Under the pieces are notes generated by a model. That model saw nothing but the letters and a program-made list of their open reading frames with translations. It searched no databases and was not told the DNA's origin. Of a stretch of 64,000 nucleotides of DNA, positions 46,633 through 55,681 are shown in pieces. The number at the start of each line of letters is the position of its first letter. The stretch's first letter is position 1. Both the position numbers and the translations under genes were made by a program. This stretch comes from Streptomyces sp. NBC_00091. Lineage in GTDB: Bacteria > Actinomycetota > Actinomycetes > Streptomycetales > Streptomycetaceae. The stretch covers positions 3,658,001-3,722,000 of the forward strand of contig NZ_JAPEMA010000001.1 in the NCBI RefSeq assembly GCF_026343185.1, written 5' to 3'.

Positions 46633-49077
46633 CTATTCGAGGAACTCGGCCGGTGGGCGGCGCCGGCCGGGGGTGGTACCGCCCTGGGTGGCGCCGCCCG
46701 TGGTCTGGTCTCCGGTGGTTTCGCCTCCGGTGGTCTGGCCGCCCGTGGTCTGGCCCCCGGTGGTTTCGCCTCCGGTGGTCTGGCCCCCGGTCGTCTCGCC
46801 TCCGGTGGTCTGGCCGCCGTTCGTCTGCCCGCCCGTGGTCTGGCCTCCGGTGGTTTCGCCGCCCGTGGTCTGGCCCCCGTTGGTCTGGCCGCCGTTGGTC
46901 TGGCCACCGTTCGGCGGGGTGGGCGGGCCCGGCGGGGTCGGCCGGTCGGGCCGCTGCCACGGCGGGCGGCTGCCCTCGGGCTGCTGCGGGAAGCTGGGCT
47001 GTACCGGGGGCGGGGGCGGGGGCTGAGCCGCGCCCGGCTGGAGTTCCAGGTCGAAGTCCACCGGGTCCGTGGCCTGGAGGGCCTCTTTCGTGTAGGCCGC
47101 CCAGATCCGCGCCGGGTAGCCGCCGCCGCCCACGCGGGTCTCTCCCAGCGCCCCGTACAGGGACTGGAGCGTGCCCGTGTCCGGGTCCTGGCCCATGATC
47201 GAGACCACCGTGACCAGGTCCGGGGTGTACGCCGCGAACCAGGCCGAGCGGTCCAGCTCGGCGGTGCCCGTCTTGCCGGCCGCCGGGTGGCCGGCCGCGA
47301 GCGCCTCCGTACCGGTGCCGTTGTCCACGACGCTGACCAGCATGGACGTGGTCGTGTCGGCGGCTTCCCGGCTGACGGCCTGGCGTGGGGTGCGGTCGGG
47401 GAGGGTGAGGTTCTCGCCGTCCTTGGAGATCTTCTCCAGGAAGGTGTACGGGGTGTGCCGGCCGTGGTCGGCCAGGGTCGCGTAGGCCTGGGTCATGTCC
47501 AGGACGCTGGCCTGCATGGTGCCGAGCGCCATGGCCGGGCCCACGACGAAGTTCGGGGTGTTCTCGGGGATGCCGAGGTCGATCGCGGTCCGCTTGACCT
47601 TCTCGGTGCCGACGTCGACGACCATCTGGGCGAAGACGGCGTTGACGGAGAGGTCGGTGGCGGTGTTGACGGTGATGTTCCCGTACGACTGCTGGCCCTC
47701 GTTCTCCGGGTTGTACGGGATCCGGGTGCCGACGACGCGGCGCTTGTTGTCGCCGTTGTAGAGGGTGTTCGGGGTGATCCGGCGGCCGTCCTGGGTGCGG
47801 GAGTCGTTCTGGACGGCCGAGGCGAAGACGAACGGCTTGAAGGTGGAGGCGACCTGGTAGTCGTGCCGGGTCGCGTTGTTCACGTACTGCTTGGTGTAGT
47901 CGATGCCGCCGTAGAGGGCGACGACCTTGCCGGTGGCCGGGTCGATGGAGACCCCGCCGGCCCGTACCAGGCGGTCCTCCGGGCGCGCCGCGGGGTCGAG
48001 CTTGTCGACCATCTCCTTCTGGACGGCTTCGACGAAGGCGCCCTGGCGGCGCTTGTCGATGGTGGTGGTGATCCGGTAGCCGCCCTCGGCGAGGGTCTTG
48101 TCGTCGAGGATCTTGTTCTCGCTGATGTAGTCCTTGACGGCTTCGACGAGGTAGCCGCGCTGCCCGGACAGGCCGGCGGCCGTGCGTACCTTGCCGGGCT
48201 CGGGGAAGGCGACGGCGGCGCGCTCCGCGGCGGTCATCCACTTCTTCTTCACCATGCCGTCGAGCACGTAGTTCCAGCGGGCGACGGCGCGGTCGCGGCT
48301 CTGGGGGTGGGAGACGACGTCGAAGGCGCTGGGGGAGTTGAGGAGGGTGGCGAGGTAGGCGCCCTCGGCCGTGGTGAGCTTGCCGACGTCCTTGCCGTAG
48401 TAGGCCTGGGAGGCGGCCTGGATGCCGTAGGCGTTGCGGCCGAAGTAACTGGTGTTCAGGTACCCCTCGAGGATGTAGTCCTTCGACTTCTCGCGGCCGA
48501 GTTTGATCGCGATGAAGAACTCCTTGACCTTCCGTTTGATCGTCTGTTCCTGGCCCAGGTAGTAGTTCTTGACGTACTGCTGGGTGATGGTCGAACCGGA
48601 CTGGGTGCCCTTGCCGGTCGCCGTGTTCCAGGCGGCGCGGATCATCGCCTTGGGGTCCACGGCCCGTTCGGAGTAGAAGTCCCGGTCCTCGGCGGCCAGT
48701 ACGGCTTCCTGGACGCCCAGGGGGATCTGTGACAGCGGGACGTTGACGCGGTTGACCTCGCCGTCGCGGGCGAGCTGGGAACCGTCGGCGTAGAGGTAGA
48801 CGTTGGACTGGGCGGTGGCGGCCGCGTTGGCCGGGGGGATGTCGACCAGCAGGTAGCCGGCGACGAGCGCGCCGCCGAGCAGCAGGGCGAGCAGCAGCAG
48901 GCCGCCGAGGACCATGCGCCAGGTGGGGACGAAGCGGCGCCATCCGGTGCGCGGGCGCCTGCCCTTGGCGTTGCTGTTCTGGTTGCCGTGCGCCGTCTTG
49001 GGTGGGCCCGACGGCGGTTGCTCCGGGGTGTCCGGGTCACGAGGGGTCCAGCCCGGTGGTGGTGACTGGTCGCTCAT
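46633..49077 (-). CDS. bifunctional penicillin-binding protein (class A PBP) with Gly-Gln-Thr repeat tail
   Basis: 814 residues from ATG 49077. Cytoplasmic Pro/basic region 1-53, one membrane helix (about 55-80), glycosyltransferase domain (Glu130 in AAEDRDFYSERAVDP; STITQQYVKN), then a transpeptidase domain with Ser411-x-x-Lys414 (ASTFKPF), Ser477-Val-Asn (DLSVNAVF) and Lys602-Thr-Gly (GKTGTAELD). It polymerises and cross-links peptidoglycan. The tail (about 718-800) is Pro-rich followed by about 14 tandem GGQTT/GGETT-type units. Convergent with sugE, 9 bp apart; divergent from the ABC-2 operon. Confidence 0.95.
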   Translation of the reverse strand: MSDQSPPPGWTPRDPDTPEQPPSGPPKTAHGNQNSNAKGRRPRTGWRRFVPTWRMVLGGLLLLALLLGGALVAGYLLVDIPPANAAATAQSNVYLYADGSQLARDGEVNRVNVPLSQIPLGVQEAVLAAEDRDFYSERAVDPKAMIRAAWNTATGKGTQSGSTITQQYVKNYYLGQEQTIKRKVKEFFIAIKLGREKSKDYILEGYLNTSYFGRNAYGIQAASQAYYGKDVGKLTTAEGAYLATLLNSPSAFDVVSHPQSRDRAVARWNYVLDGMVKKKWMTAAERAAVAFPEPGKVRTAAGLSGQRGYLVEAVKDYISENKILDDKTLAEGGYRITTTIDKRRQGAFVEAVQKEMVDKLDPAARPEDRLVRAGGVSIDPATGKVVALYGGIDYTKQYVNNATRHDYQVASTFKPFVFASAVQNDSRTQDGRRITPNTLYNGDNKRRVVGTRIPYNPENEGQQSYGNITVNTATDLSVNAVFAQMVVDVGTEKVKRTAIDLGIPENTPNFVVGPAMALGTMQASVLDMTQAYATLADHGRHTPYTFLEKISKDGENLTLPDRTPRQAVSREAADTTTSMLVSVVDNGTGTEALAAGHPAAGKTGTAELDRSAWFAAYTPDLVTVVSIMGQDPDTGTLQSLYGALGETRVGGGGYPARIWAAYTKEALQATDPVDFDLELQPGAAQPPPPPPVQPSFPQQPEGSRPPWQRPDRPTPPGPPTPPNGGQTNGGQTNGGQTTGGETTGGQTTGGQTNGGQTTGGETTGGQTTGGETTGGQTTGGQTTGGETTGDQTTGGATQGGTTPGRRRPPAEFLE
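46680..46915. repeat. tandem DNA repeat encoding PBP tail
   Basis: A 15-bp unit (variants of GGTGGTCTGGCCGCC and GGTGGTTTCGCCTCC) recurs about 14 times within the 3' end of the PBP gene. It encodes the Thr-Gly-Gly-Gln/Glu-Thr motif and is likely to change copy number by slippage. Confidence 0.85.
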
Positions 49078-49251
49078 CTCCGGGACTCCTTGTGACCGTG
49101 GGAAATATCCACATTTTTACCTCATGCTGTCTACCCGATCGCCGGTGATTCTGCGCCGGACGGGCATAAAACGGTCGCGTGGCTCGCCCCTCCGTACTAA
49201 GCTCGCGCGCTTTGGCCGACGTAGGAACGACGTGGGAAACGGAGGGATACG

Positions 49252-50055
49252 GTGCGGCTCTACCTGGCCGTCGCGGCCGGCGGATTCCGCCGCTACGCCA
49301 CCTACGGGACGGCCACCGCCGCGGGGGTGTTCACCAACACCGTCTTCGGGTTCATCGTCGCGTACACGTACATCGCGCTGTGGGACGAGCGCCCTGGCCT
49401 CGGCGGCTACGACCAGGCACAGGCCCTCACCTTCGTATGGGTCAGCCAGTCCCTGCTGGCGGCCGGCGCGCTCCTGGGGGGCGGCTTCCAGGACGAGCTC
49501 CAGGAGCGCGTCCGTACGGGTGACATCGCGGTCGACCTGTACCGCCCGGCGGACCTCCAGCTGTGGTGGCTCGCCGCCGACCTGGGCCGGTCGGGCTTCC
49601 AGCTCCTGGGGCGCGGGGCGGTGCCGTTGGCGGCCGGGGCGCTGGCGTTCCGGCTGGCGTTGCCGTCCGATCCGCTGCGCTGGCTGCTGTTCCTGGTGTC
49701 GGTGGCGCTCGGGCTGGTGGTCAGCTTCGCGCTGCGCTACCTGCTGGGGCTGACGGCGTTCTGGCTGATGGACGGCGCCGGGATCAACATGATGGCCCAC
49801 GTCGTGAACGTCTTCTTCTCGGGGATGCTGCTCCCGCTGACGGTGTTCCCCGGCGGCTTCGGTGACCTGGTGCGGGTGCTGCCGTGGGCGGCGATGCTCC
49901 AGCTGCCGATGGACGTACTGCTCGGGACGCACACGGGGGCGGGGAACGCCGCCCGGGCGCTGGGGCTCCAGGTGTGCTGGGCGGTGGTCCTGCTGGGCGC
50001 GGGCCGGCTGGTGCAGTCGGCGGCGACGCGGAAGGTGGTGGTCCAGGGTGGCTGA
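49252..50055 (+). CDS. ABC-2 type transporter permease subunit 1
   Basis: 267 residues from GTG 49252 (ACGGAGGGATACG upstream). Six predicted helices: FTNTVFGFIVAYTYIALW, TFVWVSQSLLAAGALLG, LLFLVSVALGLVVSFALRYLLG, MMAHVVNVFFSGMLLPL. The RTGDIAVDLYRPADLQ loop is typical of the ABC-2 permeases sometimes annotated DUF990. First of a three-gene exporter operon; substrate unknown. Confidence 0.9.
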   Translation: MRLYLAVAAGGFRRYATYGTATAAGVFTNTVFGFIVAYTYIALWDERPGLGGYDQAQALTFVWVSQSLLAAGALLGGGFQDELQERVRTGDIAVDLYRPADLQLWWLAADLGRSGFQLLGRGAVPLAAGALAFRLALPSDPLRWLLFLVSVALGLVVSFALRYLLGLTAFWLMDGAGINMMAHVVNVFFSGMLLPLTVFPGGFGDLVRVLPWAAMLQLPMDVLLGTHTGAGNAARALGLQVCWAVVLLGAGRLVQSAATRKVVVQGG

Positions 50056-50887
50056 GGGGGCTCTGACGCGGCGCGGGGGCCGGGTCCGCGAGGGGCTGCG
50101 CGGGTACGGGCTGATCGTGCGGATGTGGATCCGGTCGACGATGACCTACCGGACGTCGTTCCTGCTGGCCACCTTCGCGAACGCGGCGATCTCGCTGCTC
50201 GACTTCGTCGCGGTCTACATCATGTTCTCGCACGTCGACGTGCTGGGCGGGTTCACGCTTCCCGAGATCGCGCTGCTGTACGGGTCCTGCTCGGCCTCCC
50301 TGGGGCTGGCGGACCTGATCCTGGGCAACACCGACCGGATCGGCGCACGGATCCGCGACGGCTCGCTCGACACCATGCTGGTGCGCCCGGTCCCGGTGCT
50401 CGCGCAGGTCGCGGCGGACCGGTTCGCGCTGCGCCGGCTGGGGCGGGTCGTCCAGGGGCTGGGGGTGCTCGGCTGGGCGGTGGCGGCGCTGGACGTGGAC
50501 TGGACGGCCGCGAAGGTGCTGCTGGTGCCGGTGATGATCGTGGCCGGGGCGGGGATCTTCGGGGCGGTGATGGTGGCCGGCGCGGCCTTCCAGTTCGTCG
50601 CCGGGGACGCGGCGGAGGTGCAGAACTCCTTCACGTACGGGGGCTGCGCCATGCTCCAGTACCCGCCGACGGTGTTCGCGACGGAGCTGCTGCGCGGGGT
50701 GACCTTCGTCGTCCCGCTGGCCTTCGTCAACTGGCTGCCCGCGCTGTACGTGCTGGGGCGGCCCGACCCGCTGGGCCTGCCGGGGTGGGCCGCGTTCCTG
50801 AGCCCGCTGGTGGCCTTCGCGGTGTTCCTGCCCGCGTCGCTGGCGTGGCGCGCGGGAGTCCGTTCGTACCGAAGCACGGGGAGCTAG
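50048..50887 (+). CDS. ABC-2 type transporter permease subunit 2
   Basis: 279 residues from GTG 50048, overlapping the first permease by 8 nt. Related in topology to it (IRDGSLDTMLVRPVPVLAQV corresponds to the DLYRPADLQ loop; VVPLAFVNWLPALYVLGRP near the end). The start is set by the overlap and by VAEGALTRRGGRVREG matching family N-termini. Forms a heterodimeric channel with subunit 1. Confidence 0.9.
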   Translation: MAEGALTRRGGRVREGLRGYGLIVRMWIRSTMTYRTSFLLATFANAAISLLDFVAVYIMFSHVDVLGGFTLPEIALLYGSCSASLGLADLILGNTDRIGARIRDGSLDTMLVRPVPVLAQVAADRFALRRLGRVVQGLGVLGWAVAALDVDWTAAKVLLVPVMIVAGAGIFGAVMVAGAAFQFVAGDAAEVQNSFTYGGCAMLQYPPTVFATELLRGVTFVVPLAFVNWLPALYVLGRPDPLGLPGWAAFLSPLVAFAVFLPASLAWRAGVRSYRSTGS

Positions 50888-50889
50888 AT

Positions 50890-51855
50890 GTGGTGGATGC
50901 TCTGATCTCCTTGGACGGGGTCGAGAAGGTCTTCGACGTACGGCGTCGGGTGGGGCTGATGCGCCGGGAGAAACGCCAGGTCAGGGCGGTGGATGGGATC
51001 AGCTTCGAGGTGGCGCGGGGCGAGGTCGTCGGCTACATCGGGCCCAACGGTGCCGGGAAGTCGACCACGATCAAGATGCTGACCGGGATCCTGACGCCGA
51101 GCGGCGGCCGGCTGCGGGTGGCGGGCATCGACCCGGCGCGGGAGCGGATGCGGCTCGCGCACCGGATCGGGGTGGTGTTCGGGCAGCGCACCACGCTGTG
51201 GTGGGACCTGCCGCTGAAGGACTCGTACGGGCTGATGCGCAGGATGTACCGGATCCCGGCGGCGCGCTTCGCGGAGAACATGGAGCGCTGCGTGGACCGT
51301 CTCGACCTGGCCGAGCTGCTCGACGTACCGGTACGGCAGTTGTCCCTGGGGCAGCGGATGCGCGGGGACATCGCGGCGGCGCTGCTGCACGATCCGGAGG
51401 TGCTGTACCTGGACGAGCCGACGATCGGGCTGGACGTGGTGAGCAAGGTGAAGGTACGGGGCTTCCTGCGGCAGTTGAACGAGGAACTCGGCACCACGGT
51501 GCTGCTGACCACCCACGACCTCCAGGACATCGAGCAGCTGTGCGAGCGGGTGATGGTGATCGACCACGGGCGGCTGATGTACGACGGGGCGCTGGGCGGG
51601 CTGCACGCAATGGGGGAGGGGGAGGGGGAGCGGACGCTGGTGGTGGACCTGGAGCGGGAGCTCGCGCCGATCGAGGTCGAGGGGGCGCGGGTGGTGAAGG
51701 TGGACGGGCCTCGGCAGTGGCTGGCGTTCCCGGCGGGGGAGTCGGCGGCGCCGCTGGTGGCGGCGGTGGCGGCGCGGTACCCGCTGCTGGACCTGTCGGT
51801 GCGGGATCCGGACATCGAGGACGTGATCGCGCGGATGTACGCGGGGCGGGGGTGA
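50890..51855 (+). CDS. ABC transporter ATP-binding protein
   Basis: 321 residues from GTG 50890 (GGGGAG 6 nt upstream; GTG 50893 also possible). Walker A GPNGAGKST, Q-loop GVVFGQRTTLWWDLP, signature LSLGQRMRGDIAAALLHDPE, Walker B VLYLDEPTIGLDVVSKVKV and H-loop TTHDLQD. The C-terminal about 80 residues form a small beta domain (DLERELAPIEVEGARVV). Energises the two permeases upstream; only 2 bp separate it from them. Confidence 0.95.
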   Translation: MVDALISLDGVEKVFDVRRRVGLMRREKRQVRAVDGISFEVARGEVVGYIGPNGAGKSTTIKMLTGILTPSGGRLRVAGIDPARERMRLAHRIGVVFGQRTTLWWDLPLKDSYGLMRRMYRIPAARFAENMERCVDRLDLAELLDVPVRQLSLGQRMRGDIAAALLHDPEVLYLDEPTIGLDVVSKVKVRGFLRQLNEELGTTVLLTTHDLQDIEQLCERVMVIDHGRLMYDGALGGLHAMGEGEGERTLVVDLERELAPIEVEGARVVKVDGPRQWLAFPAGESAAPLVAAVAARYPLLDLSVRDPDIEDVIARMYAGRG

Positions 51856-51960
51856 GGCGGGGGGCGGGGCCGAGGTCGGGGGCCGGGGCCGAGGTCGGGG
51901 GCCGGGTAGGGGGTCGGGTAGGGGGGAAATCAGGGTCCGGGCTCGGGGTGGTGCCCGGGG
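51856..51960. repeat. G-rich short direct repeats after ABC operon
   Basis: GGGGCCGAGGTCGGGGGCC occurs twice in tandem (51876-51906), then GGGTAGGGGGTCGGGTAG. The non-coding plus strand is almost free of C/T pairs here and could form G-quadruplexes; probably the operon end. Confidence 0.5.
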
Positions 51961-52003
51961 CGGGGCGTTCAACTGCGCCCTGTCTCTGCATAGGGTGGGC
52001 CAC

Positions 52004-52774
52004 ATGAGTGACGAGCGGCCGGAGCAGCCGTTGCCGGAGGAGCAGGTGCCGGAGACCTCGCCGGAGAAGACCTCGCTGGAGAAGGCCCCGCTGGAGAAGG
52101 CGCCGGCGTTGAGGGCGTCGGATGCCGACCGCGAGCGGGTGGTGGACCGGCTGCGGGACGCCGTCGCCGAGGGCCGCCTCGACATGGAGGAGTTCGAGGA
52201 ACGGCTGGAGGCGGCGTACAAGTCCCGTACGTACGCGGAGCTCGAACCCCTGACCCGCGACCTTCCGGCGGACCCCTCGGCGCTCCCGCCGGCGGCCGTC
52301 TCTGCTGCCTCCGTCCCGTCCTCTTCCTCCACCTCCTCCACGTCCTGGCCGGCCCGGATCGGCGGCACGGGGACCTCGGCCACGGCGGTCGCCGTCATGT
52401 CGGGGTTCCAGCGCAAGGGCCGCTGGACGGTACCCGCACGCTTCAACGCGGTGGCCTTCTGGGGCGGCGGTGAGCTGGACCTGCGCGAGGCGGACTTCGC
52501 GGAGCGCGAGGTCGTCATCACCTGCGTGGCCGTCATGGGCGGCATCGAGATCACGGTCCCGCCGGGCGTCGAGGTCGACGTACGGGGCGTCGGCGTCATG
52601 GGCGCCTTCGACCAGAGCGGCGACCAGGTCCGGCCGGAGCCGGGCGCTCCGCGGGTGATCGTGAACGGCCTCGCCTTCTGGGGCGGGGTGGCGGTCAAGG
52701 TCAAGCCCCCGAAGGGTTCGAAGCCGAAGGGATCGCAGCCGCTGGACGGCGGGACCCCGCGCAAGGAGCTGTAG
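52004..52774 (+). CDS. DUF1707 - LiaF-like membrane-stress protein
   Basis: 256 residues from ATG 52004. The SHOCT-like DUF1707 motif LRASDADRERVVDRLRDAVAEGRLDMEEFEERLEAAY (read in parts) sits at about 35-75, a Ser/Pro-rich linker follows, and from about 125 a LiaF/cell-wall-active-antibiotic-response-type beta domain (FNAVAFWGGGELDLREADF, VVITCVAVMGGIEITVPPGVEVDVRG). No membrane segment is visible, so it acts in the cytoplasm or at its face. Probably a sensor or scaffold in envelope stress. Confidence 0.88.
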   Translation: MSDERPEQPLPEEQVPETSPEKTSLEKAPLEKAPALRASDADRERVVDRLRDAVAEGRLDMEEFEERLEAAYKSRTYAELEPLTRDLPADPSALPPAAVSAASVPSSSSTSSTSWPARIGGTGTSATAVAVMSGFQRKGRWTVPARFNAVAFWGGGELDLREADFAEREVVITCVAVMGGIEITVPPGVEVDVRGVGVMGAFDQSGDQVRPEPGAPRVIVNGLAFWGGVAVKVKPPKGSKPKGSQPLDGGTPRKEL

Positions 52775-52873
52775 CCGGAGCGGCTTCAGCGGCGCGCCGG
52801 GAACTCCCGGGGCCTCCCAGGAGTCGGATGCTATGCAGACAAAACCGGCCATGGGGGAAGGCAGGAGCAGCAC

Positions 52874-54205
52874 GTGAACAGCGTGGACAGCCTGGAAGAC
52901 CGTACGGAGGCGCCGTCACCACCGCCTCCCACCCGGGGCGCTTTCGTGTTCAGCGCGGCGGACGAGGAGCGGCGGCGCGGGGTCCGCCGGATGAAGACCA
53001 CCGCGACGGGGCTGCTGATCCTGGTCGCGGTCGTCTACGTACTGGCCAAGTGCGCCCAGAACGCGTGGGGCGCGGGCGGCTGGTCCGGGTACGTCGCCGC
53101 CGCGGCCGAGGCCGGCATGGTCGGCGCGCTCGCGGACTGGTTCGCCGTGACCGCCCTCTTCCGGCGGCCGCTGGGCCTGCCGATCCCGCACACCGCGATC
53201 ATCCCGACCAAGAAGGACCAGCTCGGCGTCTCCCTCGGGGAGTTCGTCGGCGAGAACTTCCTCTCCTCGGACGTGGTGCGCGCCCGGCTCCACGCGCTCG
53301 GCATCGGCGGGCGGCTCGGCGCCTGGCTGGCCGAGCCCGCGCACGCCGACCGGGTCACGGCGGAGCTGGCCACGGCGCTGCGCGGGGCCCTGACCGTGCT
53401 GCGGGACTCCGATGTGCAGGCCGTGGTGGGCGAGGCGATCACGCGGAGGGCGGAGGCGGCGGAGATCGCCCCGGGCATCGGCAAGACCCTGGAACGGGTC
53501 GTCGCCGACGGGGGCCACCACCGCGCCGTCGACCTGGTGTGCGCCAAGGCCCACGACTGGCTGGTCACCCACGGGGACTCGGTCATGGACGCGGTCCAGG
53601 GCGGCGCCCCCGGCTGGACGCCGCGCTTCGTCGACCGCAAGATCGGCGACCGCGTGTACAAGGAGCTGCTGCGCTTCGTCACGGAGATGCGGGACATGCC
53701 CGGGCATCCGGCGCGCGGGGCGGTGGACCGTTTCCTGCGCGACTTCGCGGGCGACCTCCAGTCGGACACCGAGACGCGGGCGCGGGTGGAGCGGCTGAAG
53801 TCCGAGATACTGGCGCGGGACGAGATCCAGGACGTGATCGCGTCGGCCTGGTCCGCGATCCGTAGGTTGATCATCTCGGCGGCGGAGGACGAGCGGAGCG
53901 AGCTGCGCCTGCGGGTGCGGTCCTCCCTGATGTCGCTGGGCGCCCGGCTGGCCACGGACGGCCGCCTCCAGCGGAAGGTGGAGGGCTGGATCGAGGGCGC
54001 GGTGGTCTACGTGGTCACCACCTACCGGACGGAGATCACCTCGCTGATCACGGACACGGTGGCGGCCTGGGACGCCGAGCACACCTCCCGCAAGATCGAG
54101 GCCCACATCGGCCGCGACCTGCAGTTCATCCGCATCAACGGCACGGTGGTGGGCGCCCTGGCGGGCCTGCTGATCTACACGGTGTCGCGGGCGCTGGGAG
54201 GCTAG
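52874..54205 (+). CDS. DUF445 family membrane protein
   Basis: 443 residues from GTG 52874 (GGAGCAG upstream). DUF445 (YheB/YjiN) layout: two N-terminal membrane segments (GLLILVAVVYVLAKCA, AAAEAGMVGALADWFAVTALFRRPLG with the conserved ADWFAVTALFR), a long helical middle and a C-terminal membrane segment (VVGALAGLLIYTVSRAL). Function unknown. Stand-alone gene followed by a 700-bp repeat-rich spacer. Confidence 0.92.
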   Translation: MNSVDSLEDRTEAPSPPPPTRGAFVFSAADEERRRGVRRMKTTATGLLILVAVVYVLAKCAQNAWGAGGWSGYVAAAAEAGMVGALADWFAVTALFRRPLGLPIPHTAIIPTKKDQLGVSLGEFVGENFLSSDVVRARLHALGIGGRLGAWLAEPAHADRVTAELATALRGALTVLRDSDVQAVVGEAITRRAEAAEIAPGIGKTLERVVADGGHHRAVDLVCAKAHDWLVTHGDSVMDAVQGGAPGWTPRFVDRKIGDRVYKELLRFVTEMRDMPGHPARGAVDRFLRDFAGDLQSDTETRARVERLKSEILARDEIQDVIASAWSAIRRLIISAAEDERSELRLRVRSSLMSLGARLATDGRLQRKVEGWIEGAVVYVVTTYRTEITSLITDTVAAWDAEHTSRKIEAHIGRDLQFIRINGTVVGALAGLLIYTVSRALGG

Positions 54206-54596
54206 GGGCTGGGCGGTCTCAGGGCTGGTTTGGGGGTTTCCCGTCAGTCCCATCGTCCTTCCGGTTCGGGCCGGCCTGTCAAGGGCGCTCCCTGCGGTCG
54301 CGTCGCTTCGCGATGGCCTTCGGCCACCCTTGACCGACCGTCCCGCCCCGGAAAGACAAAGGACTGCCGGGAAGCCCCCAAAGGAACGGTCACGGGGCAG
54401 GAGGGGAGGGGCGGGTCCGTCAGCGATGAGGCGAGGGGCCGGGCCTTGGCCCGCCGGGCATCCGGGCCCGCGTATCCGTGATTCCGGGCCGGCGGCGGCT
54501 CTACCTGCCCCAAGCGACGACCAGAGCGCTGTGCGGAGCACCCAAGCGCATCAGATCGCTACGCGCTCCTCGGATCTCGGCGTCCGGCGGCCGCCT
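54206..54596. repeat. intergenic region with foldback element
   Basis: Contains GTCAAGGG (54278-54285) and CCCTTGAC (54327-54334) enclosing nested hairpins (CGCGTCGC-TTC-GCGATGG), a dispersed Streptomyces sequence I have met in other genomes, followed by GACCGTCCCGCCCCGGAAAG. No gene is supported; frames on both strands are shadows. Confidence 0.6.
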
Positions 54597-54650
54597 CACC
54601 TCAGCCTCGCCGGCGTTTGAGGCGCGGGGGTCTGGGGGCGGAGCCCCCAG
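54597..54650. repeat. dispersed intergenic repeat, copy E
   Basis: GCCGGCGTTTGAGGCGCGGGG followed by GGGGGCGGAGCCCCC, the same unit as at 18930 and 29594-29750. It ends just before a second repeat family. Confidence 0.75.
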
Positions 54651-54686
54651 GGAACGGAGGAAGGGCGGGGCGGGGAGCAACGCCGC

Positions 54687-54915
54687 GCAGCGGGACGGCC
54701 ACAGGGCCGACGTGGCCGGCCTCGCACCCACCCGGGAGGGAAGGGCCGCGCAGCGGGACGGCCGCAGCCACCGGGGGTGCCGGGGGTCGACCCCCGGCGG
54801 CCGGGCGCCCGGCGGGCGGCTCCGGCACCCACCCCGGGAGGGAAGGGGCAGCGGGATGGCCGCAGGGCCGACGGGGCCGGCCCCGTCGACCCCGCACCCA
54901 CCCGGGAGGGAAGGG
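54687..54915. repeat. triplicated intergenic repeat before small membrane gene
   Basis: Three imperfect units: GCAGCGGGA at 54687, 54750 and 54849, each followed by GGCCACAGG/GGCCGCAGC/GGCCGCAGG, and each ending in CACCCACCC(C)GGGAGGGAAGGG at 54725, 54826 and 54895. The last unit abuts the stop of the minus-strand gene. Confidence 0.7.
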
Positions 54916-55215
54916 TCAGCCCCGGTCGGCGACAGCCCAGGACGCGGCGGCCACGACCCCCGCCGCCCCGACGACGGCCGGCCACGCGCCGACCTTCTTG
55001 GCCAGCGGGTGCGCCCCCGCGAAGCCGGCGAGGTACAGCGCCCCCAGCCCGGCCGCCGCCGGGACGCCGCCCTGTCGGTGCCACTCCCGGCCGGCGACGA
55101 GCCCGGCGGCGCCGAGCACGACACCGCCCAGCGGCCGCTTCTTGGTCCAGCGGGCGACGGCGTAACCGCCGACCAGCCCGGCTGCCGCCACCACGGAACT
55201 CGGTACCCGCACCAT
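54916..55215 (-). CDS. small multi-pass membrane protein
   Basis: 99 residues from ATG 55215. About four short hydrophobic segments: VVAAAGLVGGYAVARW, LGGVVLGAAGLVAG, PAAAGLGALYLAGFAGAH, AVVGAAGVVAAASWAVA, separated by basic or His loops. Conserved-looking but no known family to me. The stop lies in the repeat unit. Confidence 0.75.
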   Translation of the reverse strand: MVRVPSSVVAAAGLVGGYAVARWTKKRPLGGVVLGAAGLVAGREWHRQGGVPAAAGLGALYLAGFAGAHPLAKKVGAWPAVVGAAGVVAAASWAVADRG

Positions 55216-55334
55216 GTCGAACTCCCTCGTTGGTCTTGCTTTCCGATGATCTGATCTACCGTCGAGTCGGCGCCAAAGCCAAACCCCGACACCTCAACGC
55301 CCCACGTCCTGCGCCCCCGACGGCCGCTACGAGG

Positions 55335-55517
55335 CTAACGCGGCCCTCTCGACGCCCGCCGGACCCCCACCGCCCCGAGCACGAGCACCGCCCCGCCGAC
55401 CACCGCGTCCGGCAGCGCCTCCCGCACCGCGCGCGGCAGCAGCGCGACGACCCCGAGGACGAGGAGGAAGGCGAGCGCGCACCGCCCCGCCGCCCGCAGC
55501 AGTCTGTCCGTGTTCAC
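55335..55517 (-). CDS. tiny single-/double-helix membrane protein
   Basis: 60 residues from GTG 55517 (VNTDRLLRAAGRCALAF). Two hydrophobic stretches (ALAFLLVLGVVALLP, VVGGAVLVLGAVGV) and basic ends (GVRRASRGPR). It is in the same direction as the preceding small membrane gene, 119 bp away. Unknown function; the longer frame to 55580 is less likely. Confidence 0.55.
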   Translation of the reverse strand: MNTDRLLRAAGRCALAFLLVLGVVALLPRAVREALPDAVVGGAVLVLGAVGVRRASRGPR

Positions 55518-55681
55518 GGGTTGCTCAACGCCCCACCCCGGCGCGCGACACGGACGACGCGGAGGCGATTTGTCGCACACTCGCCGTTTCTGCGGCCCGC
55601 CGGGTCAGGGAACCTCATGGGCGTAGATTCGGTCTTCCAGGGGAAAACCCACCCAACTCACCGCCACCGGGAGTCGACACC

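Noticed and set aside
46680..46915. CRISPR-like array
   Set aside because: The regular 15-bp repetition is codon-based within the PBP tail and has no spacers.
54478..55254. Coding frames in the repeat-rich spacer
   Set aside because: Compositionally odd, made of repeats, no ribosome sites; treated as non-coding.
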